Below, in pieces: positions 8,634-17,702 of a DNA stretch of 64,000 nucleotides (the first letter of the stretch is position 1; each line of letters opens with the position of its first letter). Position numbers and translations under genes: made by a program. Under the pieces are notes generated by a model. The model was not told the DNA's origin and ran no database searches. It saw only the letters and a program-made list of their open reading frames with translations. Source of the DNA: Rhizobium tumorigenes (GTDB lineage: Bacteria > Pseudomonadota > Alphaproteobacteria > Rhizobiales > Rhizobiaceae); contig NZ_CP117255.1 of the NCBI RefSeq assembly GCF_003240565.2, positions 806,001 to 870,000 on the forward strand, read 5' to 3'.

Positions 8634-9049
8634 TGCAGATGGTGAGGCTGACCGTCGGCGATCTGGTGTTCGTCGCGCGATTCGAGAACGAGAAGGCGCC
8701 GGAGACCTGCAAGGCATTTGAGGCTTTGCTGCCCTTCGTAAACCAGACGATCCATTCGCGCTGGAGCGGCGAAGCCGTATGGGTTCCGCTCGGCGATTTC
8801 GAGTTCGGCGTCGGTTTTGAAAACCACACTACCCATCCGTCACGCGGCGATATCCTGCTTTATCCCGGCGGCTACAGCGAAACGGAGCTGCTTTTCGCCT
8901 ATGGCAGCTCGTCATTTGCTAGCAAGATGGGCAGTCTTGCCGGAAACCATTTCCTCACCGTTGTCGAAGGTGCCGAGCACTTGCCGGAGATGGGCCGCCG
9001 CGTTCTCTGGAATGGCGCGCAGCCGATCCGCTTCGAACCTATCGGCTAA
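8633..9049 (+). CDS. DUF3830 family protein (cyclophilin-like fold)
   Basis: The 138-residue protein matches the DUF3830 pattern: MRLTVGD-like start, FENEKAPETCKAF, IHSRWSGEAVWVPLGD and GDILLYPGG. The family has a cyclophilin-like beta barrel of unknown biochemical role. No signal peptide or membrane segment is seen. The start ATG overlaps the smpB stop by one base, indicating translational coupling. A role in protein quality control would follow from this position but is only a guess. Confidence 0.85.
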   Translation: MQMVRLTVGDLVFVARFENEKAPETCKAFEALLPFVNQTIHSRWSGEAVWVPLGDFEFGVGFENHTTHPSRGDILLYPGGYSETELLFAYGSSSFASKMGSLAGNHFLTVVEGAEHLPEMGRRVLWNGAQPIRFEPIG

Positions 9050-9093
9050 CCGCCTGATCCATCCCTTTCAGCCTGATGGACGCCGTCTGCCGT

Positions 9094-9690
9094 CTATTCT
9101 TCCTGTTCGGCCGTCGGTGAGGCATCCACAAGGCGCGCCGGCCGTTCGGTCGGATCCCTGCCGATCTCGGATTTCAGCGAGACCAGGTCGATGAAGTGGT
9201 CGGCTTGCCGACGAAGGTCGTCGGCGATCATAGGCGGCTGGGTTGCCATGGTCGAGATGACGGAAACCTTGCGTCCGCGGCGCTGCAGTGCTTCCACAAG
9301 CGTCGTGAAATCGCCGTCGCCGGAGAAGATCACCATGTGATCGACGGTCTCGGATTGCTCCATCGCGTCGATGGCCAACTCGATATCCATGTTGCCCTTG
9401 ATCTTGCGGCGCCCCATGGAGTCGGTGAATTCCTTCGCGGGCTTCGTCACTACCTTGTAGCCATTGTAGTCGAGCCAGTCGATCAGCGGCCGGATGGAGG
9501 AGTATTCCTGGTCCTCAATCAGCGCGGTGTAATAATACGCTCGCAACAGATAGCCGCGTTTCTGGAACGCTTTCAGCAGCTTGCGATAATCGATGTCGAA
9601 GCCGAGACTTTTGGAGGCGGCGTACAGATTCGCGCCGTCAATGAAGAGTGCAATTTTCTCGCGAGGGTCAAACATGGCTGGTTTATCCAT
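9094..9690 (-). CDS. NYN/PIN-like nuclease domain protein (LabA/DUF88 family)
   Basis: The 198-residue protein carries a NYN domain. The first acidic motif is FIDGANLYAASKSLGF near residues 16-31, the second conserved aspartates are in KGNMDIELAIDAM, and the third is FSGDGDFTTLVEALQRRG. These acidic residues bind a metal in PIN-type ribonucleases, and the family is thought to act on RNA. It is monocistronic and diverges from rpoZ across a 289-bp gap. The conserved acidic set looks complete, so it is likely catalytic. Confidence 0.88.
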   Translation of the reverse strand: MDKPAMFDPREKIALFIDGANLYAASKSLGFDIDYRKLLKAFQKRGYLLRAYYYTALIEDQEYSSIRPLIDWLDYNGYKVVTKPAKEFTDSMGRRKIKGNMDIELAIDAMEQSETVDHMVIFSGDGDFTTLVEALQRRGRKVSVISTMATQPPMIADDLRRQADHFIDLVSLKSEIGRDPTERPARLVDASPTAEQEE

Positions 9691-9979
9691 TGCTGCAAAA
9701 AGAAAACACTAAAAGGCAATCAAAACAAAGCCTTATCGCTAAAATATAGGAACAGGTCGCTTAATTCACGAATTGTTCATATAAGGAGATTTAGGGCAGG
9801 ATTCCAGTTATTCCAAGCAACTCTGGATTGAAATGAAAAATTCAATTTCCGCTTCCTCGTCCAGCAGCGGTTGTTATCTGTCGCGTTGCGAGGAAAAACT
9901 TGAATTTGCCGCCGTTTGATTGTATCCGGCATCCTAATTCCATACATGTCGACGACATCACGACCGTAAAGGACAGGCA

Positions 9980-10372
9980 ATGGCCCGTGTCACCGTAGAA
10001 GATTGCATTGATAAGGTAGAGAACCGGTTCGAGCTCGTTTTGCTCGCCAGCCATCGCGCCCGGCTCGTCTCACAGGGTGCTGCGATCACCATCGACCGCG
10101 ACAATGACAAGAACCCCGTCGTTGCCCTTCGCGAAATCGCCGACGAGACCCTGTCTCCCGACGACCTGAAGGAAGACCTCATCCACTCGCTGCAGAAGCA
10201 CGTCGAAATCGACGAGCCTGAGCCAGATCCGGCAACGCTTGCGGCCGCTGGTTCGTCCTCCGAGGAAGACGACGACAAGCCGGAAGCCGTGACCTTCGAC
10301 CAGATGTCGGAAGAAGAACTGCTTGCCGGCATCGAAGGTCTGGTACCGCCGGAAAAGAGCGACGATTACTGA
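9980..10372 (+). CDS. rpoZ: DNA-directed RNA polymerase omega subunit
   Basis: The 130-residue protein begins [20 protein letters not shown], the omega signature. RARLVSQGA and the conserved VALREIADE helix follow. The C-terminal half is an acidic extension ([14 protein letters not shown]) longer than in E. coli but usual for Alphaproteobacteria. It assists RNA polymerase assembly. The ATG follows AAAGGA. It precedes rsh, pairing a polymerase subunit with the (p)ppGpp enzyme as in many Proteobacteria. Confidence 0.96.
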   Translation: MARVTVEDCIDKVENRFELVLLASHRARLVSQGAAITIDRDNDKNPVVALREIADETLSPDDLKEDLIHSLQKHVEIDEPEPDPATLAAAGSSSEEDDDKPEAVTFDQMSEEELLAGIEGLVPPEKSDDY

Positions 10373-10423
10373 TCGTCAATCTTGATGCTCCGCGTTGGAG
10401 CTATATGATGGTGAAATGTCTGT

Positions 10424-10454
10424 GCGCCAGTCATCCGATTGGCGCGCTTTTCTT
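10424..10454 (+). terminator. hairpin with T-rich tail between rpoZ and rsh
   Basis: GCGCCA pairs with TGGCGC around a 10-nt loop and is followed by CGCTTTTCTTTT, ending about 18 bp before the rsh start. It could terminate rpoZ transcripts or attenuate rsh. The stem is short, so termination is probably partial. Confidence 0.55.
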
Positions 10455-10472
10455 TTACCGGAGTAGCGTTGG

Positions 10473-12698
10473 ATGATGCGGCAATACGAGCTTGTAGAGC
10501 GAGTTCAGAAGTACAAGCCCGATGCCAACGAAGCGCTTTTGAACAAAGCCTATGTCTATGCGATGCAAAAGCATGGACAGCAGAAGCGCGCCAGCGGCGA
10601 TCCCTATATTTCCCATCCGCTGGAAGTCGCTGCGATTCTGACGGATATGCATCTCGACGAATCGACTATCGCAGTCGCCCTCCTGCACGATACCATCGAA
10701 GACACGACGGCAACGCGGGCCGAAATCGACGAGCTTTTCGGTGAGGATATCGGCCGGCTGGTTGAGGGACTGACGAAGATCAAGAAGCTTGATCTCGTTA
10801 CCCGCAAGGCAAAGCAGGCTGAAAACCTGCGCAAGCTGCTACTCGCCATCTCCGACGATGTTCGCGTGCTGCTCGTGAAACTCGCCGACCGCTTGCACAA
10901 CATGCGCACGCTCGACCACATGCCGGCAGACAAGCGCGCCCGCATCTCGGAAGAGACTATGGATATCTATGCGCCGCTTGCCGGGCGAATGGGTATGCAG
11001 GACATGCGCGAGGAACTCGAGGAACTGTCCTTCCGCCATATCAACCCGGAAGCGCACGACACAGTCACCAAACGCCTCGAGGAGTTGTCGCAACGCAACG
11101 AGGGGCTGGTCAAGAAGATCGAGACCGAGCTCCGCGATCTCCTGGTCGCCAACGGCCTCGATAACGCCGTCGCCAAGGGCCGGCAAAAGAAACCCTATTC
11201 CGTCTTCAGAAAGATGCAGTCGAAATCCCTGTCGTTCGAGCAACTGTCGGATGTCTATGGCTTTCGTATCATCGTCGACGATCTGCCTGCCTGCTACCGG
11301 GCGCTCGGCATCGTCCACACGCGCTGGCGCGTTGTCCCAGGTCGTTTCAAGGATTACATCTCCACGCCCAAGCAGAACGACTACCGTTCGCTTCACACGA
11401 CCATCGTCGGTCCGTCGAGCCAGCGCATCGAGCTGCAGATCCGCACCCGGCGCATGAACGAGATCGCTGAATACGGTATCGCAGCGCACGCACTCTACAA
11501 GGATCAGAACGCGGCGGAAGGCGATCTGCTGTCCCGCGAAAGCAACGCCTATTCCTGGCTGCGCCGCACTATCGAGGCATTGGCCGAAGGTGACAGTCCG
11601 GAGGAGTTTCTCGAGCATACCAAGCTCGAGCTTTTCCAGGACCAGGTTTTCTGTTTCACTCCGAAGGGCAAGCTGATCGCGCTGCCGCGCGGCGCCACGC
11701 CTATCGACTTTGCCTATGCTGTGCATACCAACATCGGCGATACAACGGTCGGTGCCAAGATCAACGGCCGGATCATGCCGCTCGTCACCCGGCTTGCAAA
11801 CGGCGACGAGGTCGAGATCATTCGCTCCGGCGTTCAGGTGCCGCCTGCCGCATGGGAAGAGATCGTCGTTACCGGCAAGGCGCGCGCAGCGATCCGTCGC
11901 GCCACCCGCATGGCCATCCGCAAGCAATATGCCGGCCTCGGCCACCGCATACTGGAGCGTACCTTCGAGCGCGCCGGCAAGATATTTACCCGCGACGCCC
12001 TCAAACCGGCGCTGCACCGGCTCGGCCAGAAGGATGTAGAGGATGCCATTGCTGCCGTCGGGCGAGGGGAGATGTCGTCGCTGGATGTGCTGCGCGCGGT
12101 TTATCCGGATCACCAGGACGAACGGGTCACGGTAAAGCCTGCCGGCGACGAGGGCTGGTTCAACGTCAGGAGCGGCGCCGGCATGATCTTCAAGATCCCG
12201 GGCCAGAGCAAGGTCGCGGATCTCGCCAATGCCGGCATTGACGACCTCGAAACCCTGCCGATCCGGGGACTGGCAGCCGATGTGGCCGTGCATTTTGCGC
12301 CGACAGGTGCTGTGCCCGGTGACCGTATCGTTGGCATCCTGGAAAAGGGCCGGGGGATCACAATCTACCCAATCCAGTCGCCAGTGCTGCAACGCTTCGA
12401 CGACCAGCCGGAATGCTGGATAGACGTGCGCTGGGACCTCGACGAGGCCAACAAGTCGCGGTTCGCCGCCCGCGTGTTGATCAATGCTCTCAATGAACCC
12501 GGAAGCCTTGCGAAGATCTCGCAAACCGTCGCCGACATCGATGTCAACATCCGCATCTTCAATACCGTGCGCGTTGCAGCCGATTTCACCGAGATGGCGC
12601 TCGATGTCGAAGTCTGGGACCTGCGCCAGTTGAACCAGATGCTGCTGCAGCTGAAAGACCTCGACTGCATTGCCACGGTTAAGCGGCTTTATGAATAA
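10473..12698 (+). CDS. rsh: bifunctional (p)ppGpp synthetase/hydrolase (Rsh/SpoT type)
   Basis: The 741 residues have the full Rel/SpoT layout. The HD hydrolase domain (HPLEVAAIL, VALLHDTIED) lies at about 45-200. The synthetase domain at about 230-380 includes SDVYGFRIIV, the RFKDYI motif typical of bifunctional enzymes, and LQIRTRRMNEIAEYGIAAH. A TGS domain (FCFTPKGKLIALPRGATPIDF) starts near 395 and a C-terminal ACT domain near 665. It makes and degrades (p)ppGpp in response to starvation. The tandem ATGATG start follows CCGGAG. It is likely the only long Rsh enzyme of the organism, as in other rhizobia. Confidence 0.96.
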   Translation: MMRQYELVERVQKYKPDANEALLNKAYVYAMQKHGQQKRASGDPYISHPLEVAAILTDMHLDESTIAVALLHDTIEDTTATRAEIDELFGEDIGRLVEGLTKIKKLDLVTRKAKQAENLRKLLLAISDDVRVLLVKLADRLHNMRTLDHMPADKRARISEETMDIYAPLAGRMGMQDMREELEELSFRHINPEAHDTVTKRLEELSQRNEGLVKKIETELRDLLVANGLDNAVAKGRQKKPYSVFRKMQSKSLSFEQLSDVYGFRIIVDDLPACYRALGIVHTRWRVVPGRFKDYISTPKQNDYRSLHTTIVGPSSQRIELQIRTRRMNEIAEYGIAAHALYKDQNAAEGDLLSRESNAYSWLRRTIEALAEGDSPEEFLEHTKLELFQDQVFCFTPKGKLIALPRGATPIDFAYAVHTNIGDTTVGAKINGRIMPLVTRLANGDEVEIIRSGVQVPPAAWEEIVVTGKARAAIRRATRMAIRKQYAGLGHRILERTFERAGKIFTRDALKPALHRLGQKDVEDAIAAVGRGEMSSLDVLRAVYPDHQDERVTVKPAGDEGWFNVRSGAGMIFKIPGQSKVADLANAGIDDLETLPIRGLAADVAVHFAPTGAVPGDRIVGILEKGRGITIYPIQSPVLQRFDDQPECWIDVRWDLDEANKSRFAARVLINALNEPGSLAKISQTVADIDVNIRIFNTVRVAADFTEMALDVEVWDLRQLNQMLLQLKDLDCIATVKRLYE

Positions 12699-12888
12699 TT
12701 AACCGCATCGTCGGCACTTGAGGCGTCATGTGCATATTTTGTGATCGTTTCTTAGTCATTTTGTCGCAGGTAATGGCCTACGTATGCGTAGAGTGCATGG
12801 CTGCACTGGTAATCGGGCGTTGGTCATTAACGCCTGCACAAGCTATATTCACCTCATCGAAAGAAACAAACCAGATGAGGAAATGACA

Positions 12889-13038
12889 ATGTTTGGTCCC
12901 TTCAAGAAATTCGCCCGCGCCCTTCGCGTTCCTAGTGTTGAAGAACGCGAAATGGCTTACCTCAACGGTTCGAACGACCGCTTTGATCTTGAGTATCGTC
13001 AGCGTCAGGTCGATCGTGGTGCATTCCGCAACCGTTAA
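12889..13038 (+). CDS. DUF3563 small protein
   Basis: The 49-residue protein begins MFGPFKKFARALRVPS and continues with EEREMAYLNGSNDRFDLEYR, the DUF3563 pattern of a basic amphipathic N-terminus followed by a conserved acidic/aromatic stretch. The second of two close ATGs (12889) is chosen because GAGG lies 9 bp upstream of it and only 3 bp upstream of the first. Its function is unknown. It stands alone with a 190-bp upstream gap holding an inverted repeat (CTACG/CGTAG near 12779). Confidence 0.8.
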   Translation: MFGPFKKFARALRVPSVEEREMAYLNGSNDRFDLEYRQRQVDRGAFRNR

Positions 13039-13178
13039 TCGATAGTAGACTTACGAAATAGGAAAGGCGGCCTGCAAATGCAACGCCGCTTGCGAGTGGT
13101 AAGACACTTGCATCATTCGGGAAAAGAAGCGCATGAGCGCTCTTGTCATCGCGGCTTCGCCTGCACTAGATATGCCGC

Positions 13179-13769
13179 ATGTTATTTCGCCGAAGAAAAC
13201 CACAGAAACTGACTGAAAAGCTGCGCGATATGGTCTGGCCCCGCAAGGGTTTCATGCGTCCTGTCCGCTACTTCCAGAGGCGCATCGTACGCCTCAGTGC
13301 TTCGCCGCACGCGATTGCGGCTGGTTTTACCGCCGGCATCCTCGTTTCATGGACGCCCGTGATCGGTGTCCATATCGTCATCGCTTTCGTGCTGGCTTAT
13401 ATCGTTCGCGGCAACCTGCTCGCGGCGACGCTCGGCTGCCTTGCGGCCGGAAATCCTTTTACCTACCCGTTCATTTGGGCCATCACCTGGGAGATCGGGC
13501 ATCTCATCCTCGGGCGAGACAGTGGCAACCAGGGTGGGTCCATCGACCTCCCGGCGCTGTTCCACCAGCTCGACGTCTGGCAATTGTGGGATGTCGTCCT
13601 GAAGCCGATGCTGATTGGCGCCATTCCCCCTGCAATCGTCTCTGGCGTCATCGTCTACAGCATCACGTTCTACGGTGTCCGGGGCTTTCAGCGCCGCCGC
13701 AAGGCACGCCTCATGGAGCGCGCCCGCGACCGCGTCACGCTTGCAGTCGAGAATGCATCCAGCGTCTAG
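13179..13769 (+). CDS. DUF2062 membrane protein
   Basis: The 196-residue protein has a basic N-terminus (MLFRRRKPQK) and the DUF2062 core SPHAIAAGFTAGILVSWTPV with GNPFTYPFIW. Three to four hydrophobic segments span about residues 45-170, before a basic tail (RRRKARLMERARDR). The family is inner-membrane and uncharacterised. It is 33 bp ahead of acpS and probably the first gene of the acpS-lepB-rnc-era run. Confidence 0.85.
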   Translation: MLFRRRKPQKLTEKLRDMVWPRKGFMRPVRYFQRRIVRLSASPHAIAAGFTAGILVSWTPVIGVHIVIAFVLAYIVRGNLLAATLGCLAAGNPFTYPFIWAITWEIGHLILGRDSGNQGGSIDLPALFHQLDVWQLWDVVLKPMLIGAIPPAIVSGVIVYSITFYGVRGFQRRRKARLMERARDRVTLAVENASSV

Positions 13770-13802
13770 GCGCAAGTTAGCGCGTCTACCAGGAGATCCG
13801 GC

Positions 13803-14207
13803 ATGATCATCGGCATCGGTAGTGATTTGATCGACATCCGTCGCGTCGAAAAATCGATAGAGCGTTTCGGCGAGCGTTTCACCGGGCGTTGCTTTACCGC
13901 CCTCGAGCGCCAGAAATCTGACGGCCGAAAGAACCGCGCGGCGTCCTATGCCAAGCGCTTCGCGGCCAAGGAAGCCTGCTCGAAGGCTCTGGGTACGGGG
14001 CTTGCCCAAGGCGTCTTCTGGCGTGACATGGGCGTCGTCAATCTTCCAAGCGGCAAGCCGACCATGCAATTGACGGGTGGGGCTGCCGACCGCCTTGCCT
14101 CGATGATGCCGCCCAGCCACAAACCCGTGATTCACTTGACAATCACGGATGACTTTCCGCTGGCTCAAGCCTTTGTGATCATCGAGGCTGTGCCCGTGAC
14201 ATCCTGA
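13803..14207 (+). CDS. acpS: holo-[acyl-carrier-protein] synthase
   Basis: At 134 residues this is a typical AcpS. The [17 protein letters not shown] start includes the metal-binding aspartate, and the second metal-binding glutamate is in [16 protein letters not shown]. The enzyme transfers phosphopantetheine from CoA to the serine of AcpP, whose gene lies near the right end of this window. The ATG follows AGGAG. A hairpin (CGCTTTTCAT with ATGAAGCG, 14222-14262) lies downstream without a T tract. Confidence 0.95.
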   Translation: MIIGIGSDLIDIRRVEKSIERFGERFTGRCFTALERQKSDGRKNRAASYAKRFAAKEACSKALGTGLAQGVFWRDMGVVNLPSGKPTMQLTGGAADRLASMMPPSHKPVIHLTITDDFPLAQAFVIIEAVPVTS

Positions 14208-14321
14208 TGCCTTGCTTCAGTCGCTTTTCATGCGGGTGGCATTGCAGCAGTGATATGAAGCGGCTAGAGAGTGCCTGACAGTCAATTGCGCCGGTGGGGT
14301 GCAAAAAAGGAATAAGACTTC

Positions 14322-15065
14322 GTGTCCGAGAAAGCCGTAAAGCAGCCGAATGCCCTGTGGGAAAACGTCAAAGTCATCGTTCAGGCATTGCTCCTGGCAA
14401 TGGTGATCCGGACGGTGCTTTTCCAGCCCTTCACAATCCCGTCCGGCTCGATGATGCCGACACTTCTGGTTGGCGACTATATCTTCGTCAACAAGTTCGC
14501 CTACGGCTATTCGAAGTATTCCTTGCCGTTCTCGCCTAACGTCTTCAGCGGACGGATTTTCGCAAGCGAGCCGAAGCGCGGCGATGTCGTCGTGTTCCGG
14601 TTTCCGCCAAATCCCGAGATTGATTACATCAAGCGCCTTGTAGGCTTGCCGGGCGACCGCATCCAGGTCAAGGACGACCTTCTCTATATCAACGGCCAGG
14701 CCGTACCGCGCGCGCCGGACGGCAGCTTCACGTCGGATTACAAGCAAGATCCGGGCGAAGACGTTCCGGTATTTCGCGAGACCTTCGACAATGGCAAGAC
14801 CTTCGACACGCTCGATCAGTCGCCTGTGTCGCGTGGCGACAACACGCAGGAGTTTGTCGTTCCGCCAGGTCACTATTTCATGATGGGCGACAACCGCGAC
14901 AATTCGCTGGATAGCCGTTTCGACGTCGGTTACGTGCCGGCTGAAAACCTTGTCGGCCGGGCCAGCGTCATCTTCTTCTCGCTGGGCAATGACACCTCCT
15001 TCCGTGAAATCTGGAAGTGGCCGAGCAACATGCGCTGGAACCGCATCTTCAAGGTCGTTCAATGA
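14322..15065 (+). CDS. lepB: signal peptidase I
   Basis: The 247-residue membrane protease has one N-terminal transmembrane segment (VKVIVQALLLAMVIRTVLFQ). Catalytic serine S43 is in PSGSMMPT and the general-base lysine K104 is in DYIKRLVGLPGD; the GDNRDNSLDSR box follows. It removes signal peptides from exported proteins such as the porins here. The start is a GTG after AAGGAA. The stop overlaps the rnc start (ATGA), giving translational coupling. Confidence 0.95.
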   Translation: MSEKAVKQPNALWENVKVIVQALLLAMVIRTVLFQPFTIPSGSMMPTLLVGDYIFVNKFAYGYSKYSLPFSPNVFSGRIFASEPKRGDVVVFRFPPNPEIDYIKRLVGLPGDRIQVKDDLLYINGQAVPRAPDGSFTSDYKQDPGEDVPVFRETFDNGKTFDTLDQSPVSRGDNTQEFVVPPGHYFMMGDNRDNSLDSRFDVGYVPAENLVGRASVIFFSLGNDTSFREIWKWPSNMRWNRIFKVVQ

Positions 15066-15781
15066 CCAAGCTACAGGCACTTTCGTCGGCCGACCGTGCC
15101 AGACTTGAGGCAGCGATTGGCCACGAATTTGCCGAAAAGGAACGCCTCGACCGGGCACTGACGCATGCCAGCGCGCGCACGGAAAAAGGCGCCAACTATG
15201 AGCGCCTCGAGTTCCTCGGAGATCGCGTGCTCGGGCTCTGTATCGCCGAACTTCTGTTCAGCACCTTCGGCAAGGCGGACGAGGGAGAATTGTCGGTTCG
15301 CCTCAATCAGCTTGTCAGCGCGGAGACCTGCGCGCAGGTGGCCGACGAGATGGAATTGCATCTCTTCATTCGCACCGGTGCCGACGTCAAGAAAACGACG
15401 GGTAAGCGGATGCTCAATGTTCGCGCCGACGTCGTCGAAAGCCTGATTGCCGCGCTCTATCTCGAGGGTGGCCTGGAGGTGGCGCGTAGGTTCATTTTGC
15501 GCTATTGGGAGGGGCGGGCCATTCGCGCCGATGGCTCCCGGCGCGATGCCAAGACAGAATTGCAGGAATGGGCCCACGCAAAGTTTGCCGTCAGTCCGGT
15601 TTACCGGATTGAAGACCGCAGCGGACCGGATCATGATCCCCGCTTCACGGTGACGGTGGAGGTTGCGGGAACAAAGCCTGAGACTGGGACAGATCGCTCC
15701 AAGCGCGCCGCCGAACAGGTGGCCGCGACCAAGATTCTGGAGCGCGAAGGCATATGGCAGAGTTCGTCTGCCGGAAAATGA
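15062..15781 (+). CDS. rnc: ribonuclease III
   Basis: The 239 residues carry the RNase III signature ERLEFLGDRVLGL, the second acidic motif DVVESLIAALYLEGG, and a C-terminal double-stranded RNA binding domain (KTELQEWAHAK to AAEQVAATKILE). It processes rRNA precursors and regulatory duplex RNAs. The ATG at 15062 overlaps the lepB stop. The lepB-rnc-era order is widespread in Proteobacteria. Confidence 0.96.
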   Translation: MTKLQALSSADRARLEAAIGHEFAEKERLDRALTHASARTEKGANYERLEFLGDRVLGLCIAELLFSTFGKADEGELSVRLNQLVSAETCAQVADEMELHLFIRTGADVKKTTGKRMLNVRADVVESLIAALYLEGGLEVARRFILRYWEGRAIRADGSRRDAKTELQEWAHAKFAVSPVYRIEDRSGPDHDPRFTVTVEVAGTKPETGTDRSKRAAEQVAATKILEREGIWQSSSAGK

Positions 15782-16737
15782 CGGAAAAAATGACCGATAC
15801 TGAAGACACCAGCGCTGTTGACGGCGTGGCCGTAGCCGATGAACGCCCGACACGCTCGGGCTTCGTCGCCCTGATTGGGCCGACCAACGCCGGCAAGTCG
15901 ACCCTCGTCAACCGCTTTGTCGGTGCCAAGGTGTCGATTGTCAGCCACAAGGTACAGACCACGCGCGCTATCGTGCGCGGTATCGCCATCCACGATCGCA
16001 CCCAGATCGTTTTCATGGACACGCCCGGCATCTTCAAGCCGCGCCGCAGGCTGGACCGCGCCATGGTGACGTCTGCGTGGGGCGGCGCCAAGGATGCCGA
16101 CCTGATCATGCTGCTGATCGACAGCGAGCGCGGTCTTCGCGGCGATGGCGATGCTATCCTCGAAGGCCTGAAAAACGTCTATCAGCCGAAGATCCTGGTG
16201 CTGAACAAGATCGACCAGGTCAAGCATGAAGATCTGCTGGCGCTGGCGCTGGCCGCCAACGAAAAGATCCCCTTCACCCAGACCTTCATGATCTCGGCAG
16301 AAAAGGGCCACGGTTGCGAGGATGTCATGGACTATCTGGCAAAGACACTGCCGGAAGGCCCGTGGTACTACCCGGAAGACCAGATTTCTGATCTTCCTAT
16401 CCGCCAACTGGCCGCTGAAATTACCCGCGAAAAGCTGTTCCTTCGCCTGCACCAGGAGCTTCCATATTCCTCGCATGTCGAGACGGAGAAGTGGGAAGAG
16501 CGCAAGGATGGTTCGGTGCGCATCGAGCAGGTGATCTACGTCGAGCGCGACAGCCAGAAGAAGATTGCCCTCGGCAAGGGCGGCGAAACGATCAAGGCGA
16601 TCTCGAGTGCATCCCGCAAGGAACTCGGCGAAATCCTGGAACAGACGGTTCACCTCTTCCTGTTCGTCAAGGTCCGTGAAAACTGGGGCGACGATCCGGC
16701 CCGGTTCCGAGAAATGGGGCTGGATTTTCCGAAGTGA
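15778..16737 (+). CDS. era: GTPase Era
   Basis: This GTPase of 319 residues has G1 GPTNAGKSTL, G3 DTPG, G4 NKID and G5 SAEKG, then a C-terminal KH domain (KIALGKGGETIKAI). It binds the 16S rRNA 3' end in 30S assembly. The start at 15778 overlaps the rnc stop (ATGA) and gives the family's usual length. An ATG eight codons upstream inside rnc and one four codons downstream are alternatives. Confidence 0.94.
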   Translation: MTEKMTDTEDTSAVDGVAVADERPTRSGFVALIGPTNAGKSTLVNRFVGAKVSIVSHKVQTTRAIVRGIAIHDRTQIVFMDTPGIFKPRRRLDRAMVTSAWGGAKDADLIMLLIDSERGLRGDGDAILEGLKNVYQPKILVLNKIDQVKHEDLLALALAANEKIPFTQTFMISAEKGHGCEDVMDYLAKTLPEGPWYYPEDQISDLPIRQLAAEITREKLFLRLHQELPYSSHVETEKWEERKDGSVRIEQVIYVERDSQKKIALGKGGETIKAISSASRKELGEILEQTVHLFLFVKVRENWGDDPARFREMGLDFPK

Positions 16738-16814
16738 CATCCACTTCGGAACTCCACCCAAAGGCTTCCTAACGGCGGGTCCGGACGGTCTCGCAGCAAG
16801 TTGCAAAGTCAGCT

Positions 16815-17567
16815 ATGAGCAAGACCGCCACTACGAACGATACCCGGACCCCATGCGAGCTTTGCCCGCTGAGGGGGAAGCCGAGTTTTCGGGAGTTCGA
16901 TGCCGACGAACTTGATTTCGTCTCGCACTTCAAGCGTGGCGAACTTGCCGTCGATGCAGGCGCGACCATTCTCGTCGAGGGTTCGCACAGCGCCCACCTT
17001 TTCACAGTGCTTTCCGGCTGGGCCTTTCGCTACAAGGTCTTGGAAGACGGTCGCCGGCAGATCCTCAATTACGTCATGCCTGGTGACCTTCTCGGTCTGC
17101 AGGGAACGATCATGGGCGAGATGCAACACTCCGTTGAGGCGCTGTCGCCGGTAACGCTCTGTGTGTTCGAGCGCGACAAGCTGATGACGCTATATAACAG
17201 GCATGCGTCGCTGGCCTTCGATCTGACGTGGATCGCGGCACAGGAGGAACGCATCCTCGATGAGCACCTGCTCAGCATTGGCCGGCGTTCTGCGCTGGAG
17301 AGGGCAGCCTACCTGCTCGCCTACCTGCACCAGCGGGCAAGTGCGATCGAGTTGTTCAGCGGCAGGACCGTCCTGCCTGTCACCCAGCAGCACATTGCCG
17401 ACACGCTGGGTCTGTCGATTGTTCACACCAACAAGACGCTGAAGAAACTCGCTGAACGTAAATTGATTCGCTGGCAGGAGCGGGGTTGCGACGTGCTGGA
17501 CGGGCAAGGACTGGCCGATCTGGCGGAATGGAACGGTATTAGCGAAGGCAAACGGCCATTCATTTGA
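16815..17567 (+). CDS. Crp/Fnr family transcriptional regulator
   Basis: The 250-residue protein has a cyclic-nucleotide-binding-like sensor domain (about 35-150) with DGRRQILNYVMPGDLLGLQG. A C-terminal winged helix follows, with recognition region TQQHIADTLGLSIVHTNKTL. Two cysteines stand at the N-terminus (C14, C17 in CELCP), with C116 further on. The spacing does not fit the four-cysteine iron-sulphur set of Fnr/FnrN, so oxygen sensing like Fnr is not supported. This group is common in rhizobia with unknown effectors. It lies 77 bp after era. Confidence 0.88.
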   Translation: MSKTATTNDTRTPCELCPLRGKPSFREFDADELDFVSHFKRGELAVDAGATILVEGSHSAHLFTVLSGWAFRYKVLEDGRRQILNYVMPGDLLGLQGTIMGEMQHSVEALSPVTLCVFERDKLMTLYNRHASLAFDLTWIAAQEERILDEHLLSIGRRSALERAAYLLAYLHQRASAIELFSGRTVLPVTQQHIADTLGLSIVHTNKTLKKLAERKLIRWQERGCDVLDGQGLADLAEWNGISEGKRPFI

Positions 17568-17702
17568 TATCCGAATGAAAATACATGTCTTTTTTAAATG
17601 CTTAACCGCAGGAAACAGCATAGTTAGAGCGGGTCGTTAAATATTGGCGTTTGCACAACTATGGTAAGATGGCCCGAAACGACTACAATAGGGGGAAGGC
17701 AA

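Noticed and set aside
10839..12524. 561-codon open frame on the minus strand inside rsh
   Set aside because: It is antisense to a clearly conserved enzyme. High GC codon use in rhizobia creates long shadow frames, and the translation shows no domain.
14222..14262. Riboswitch or terminator between acpS and lepB
   Set aside because: There is a hairpin, but it lacks a T tract and shows no match to riboswitch cores I know; kept only as a note under acpS.
16815..17567. Oxygen-sensing FnrN/FixK assignment
   Set aside because: The cysteine set does not match the four-cysteine cluster of Fnr, and the recognition helix lacks the E-x-x-S-R contact set.
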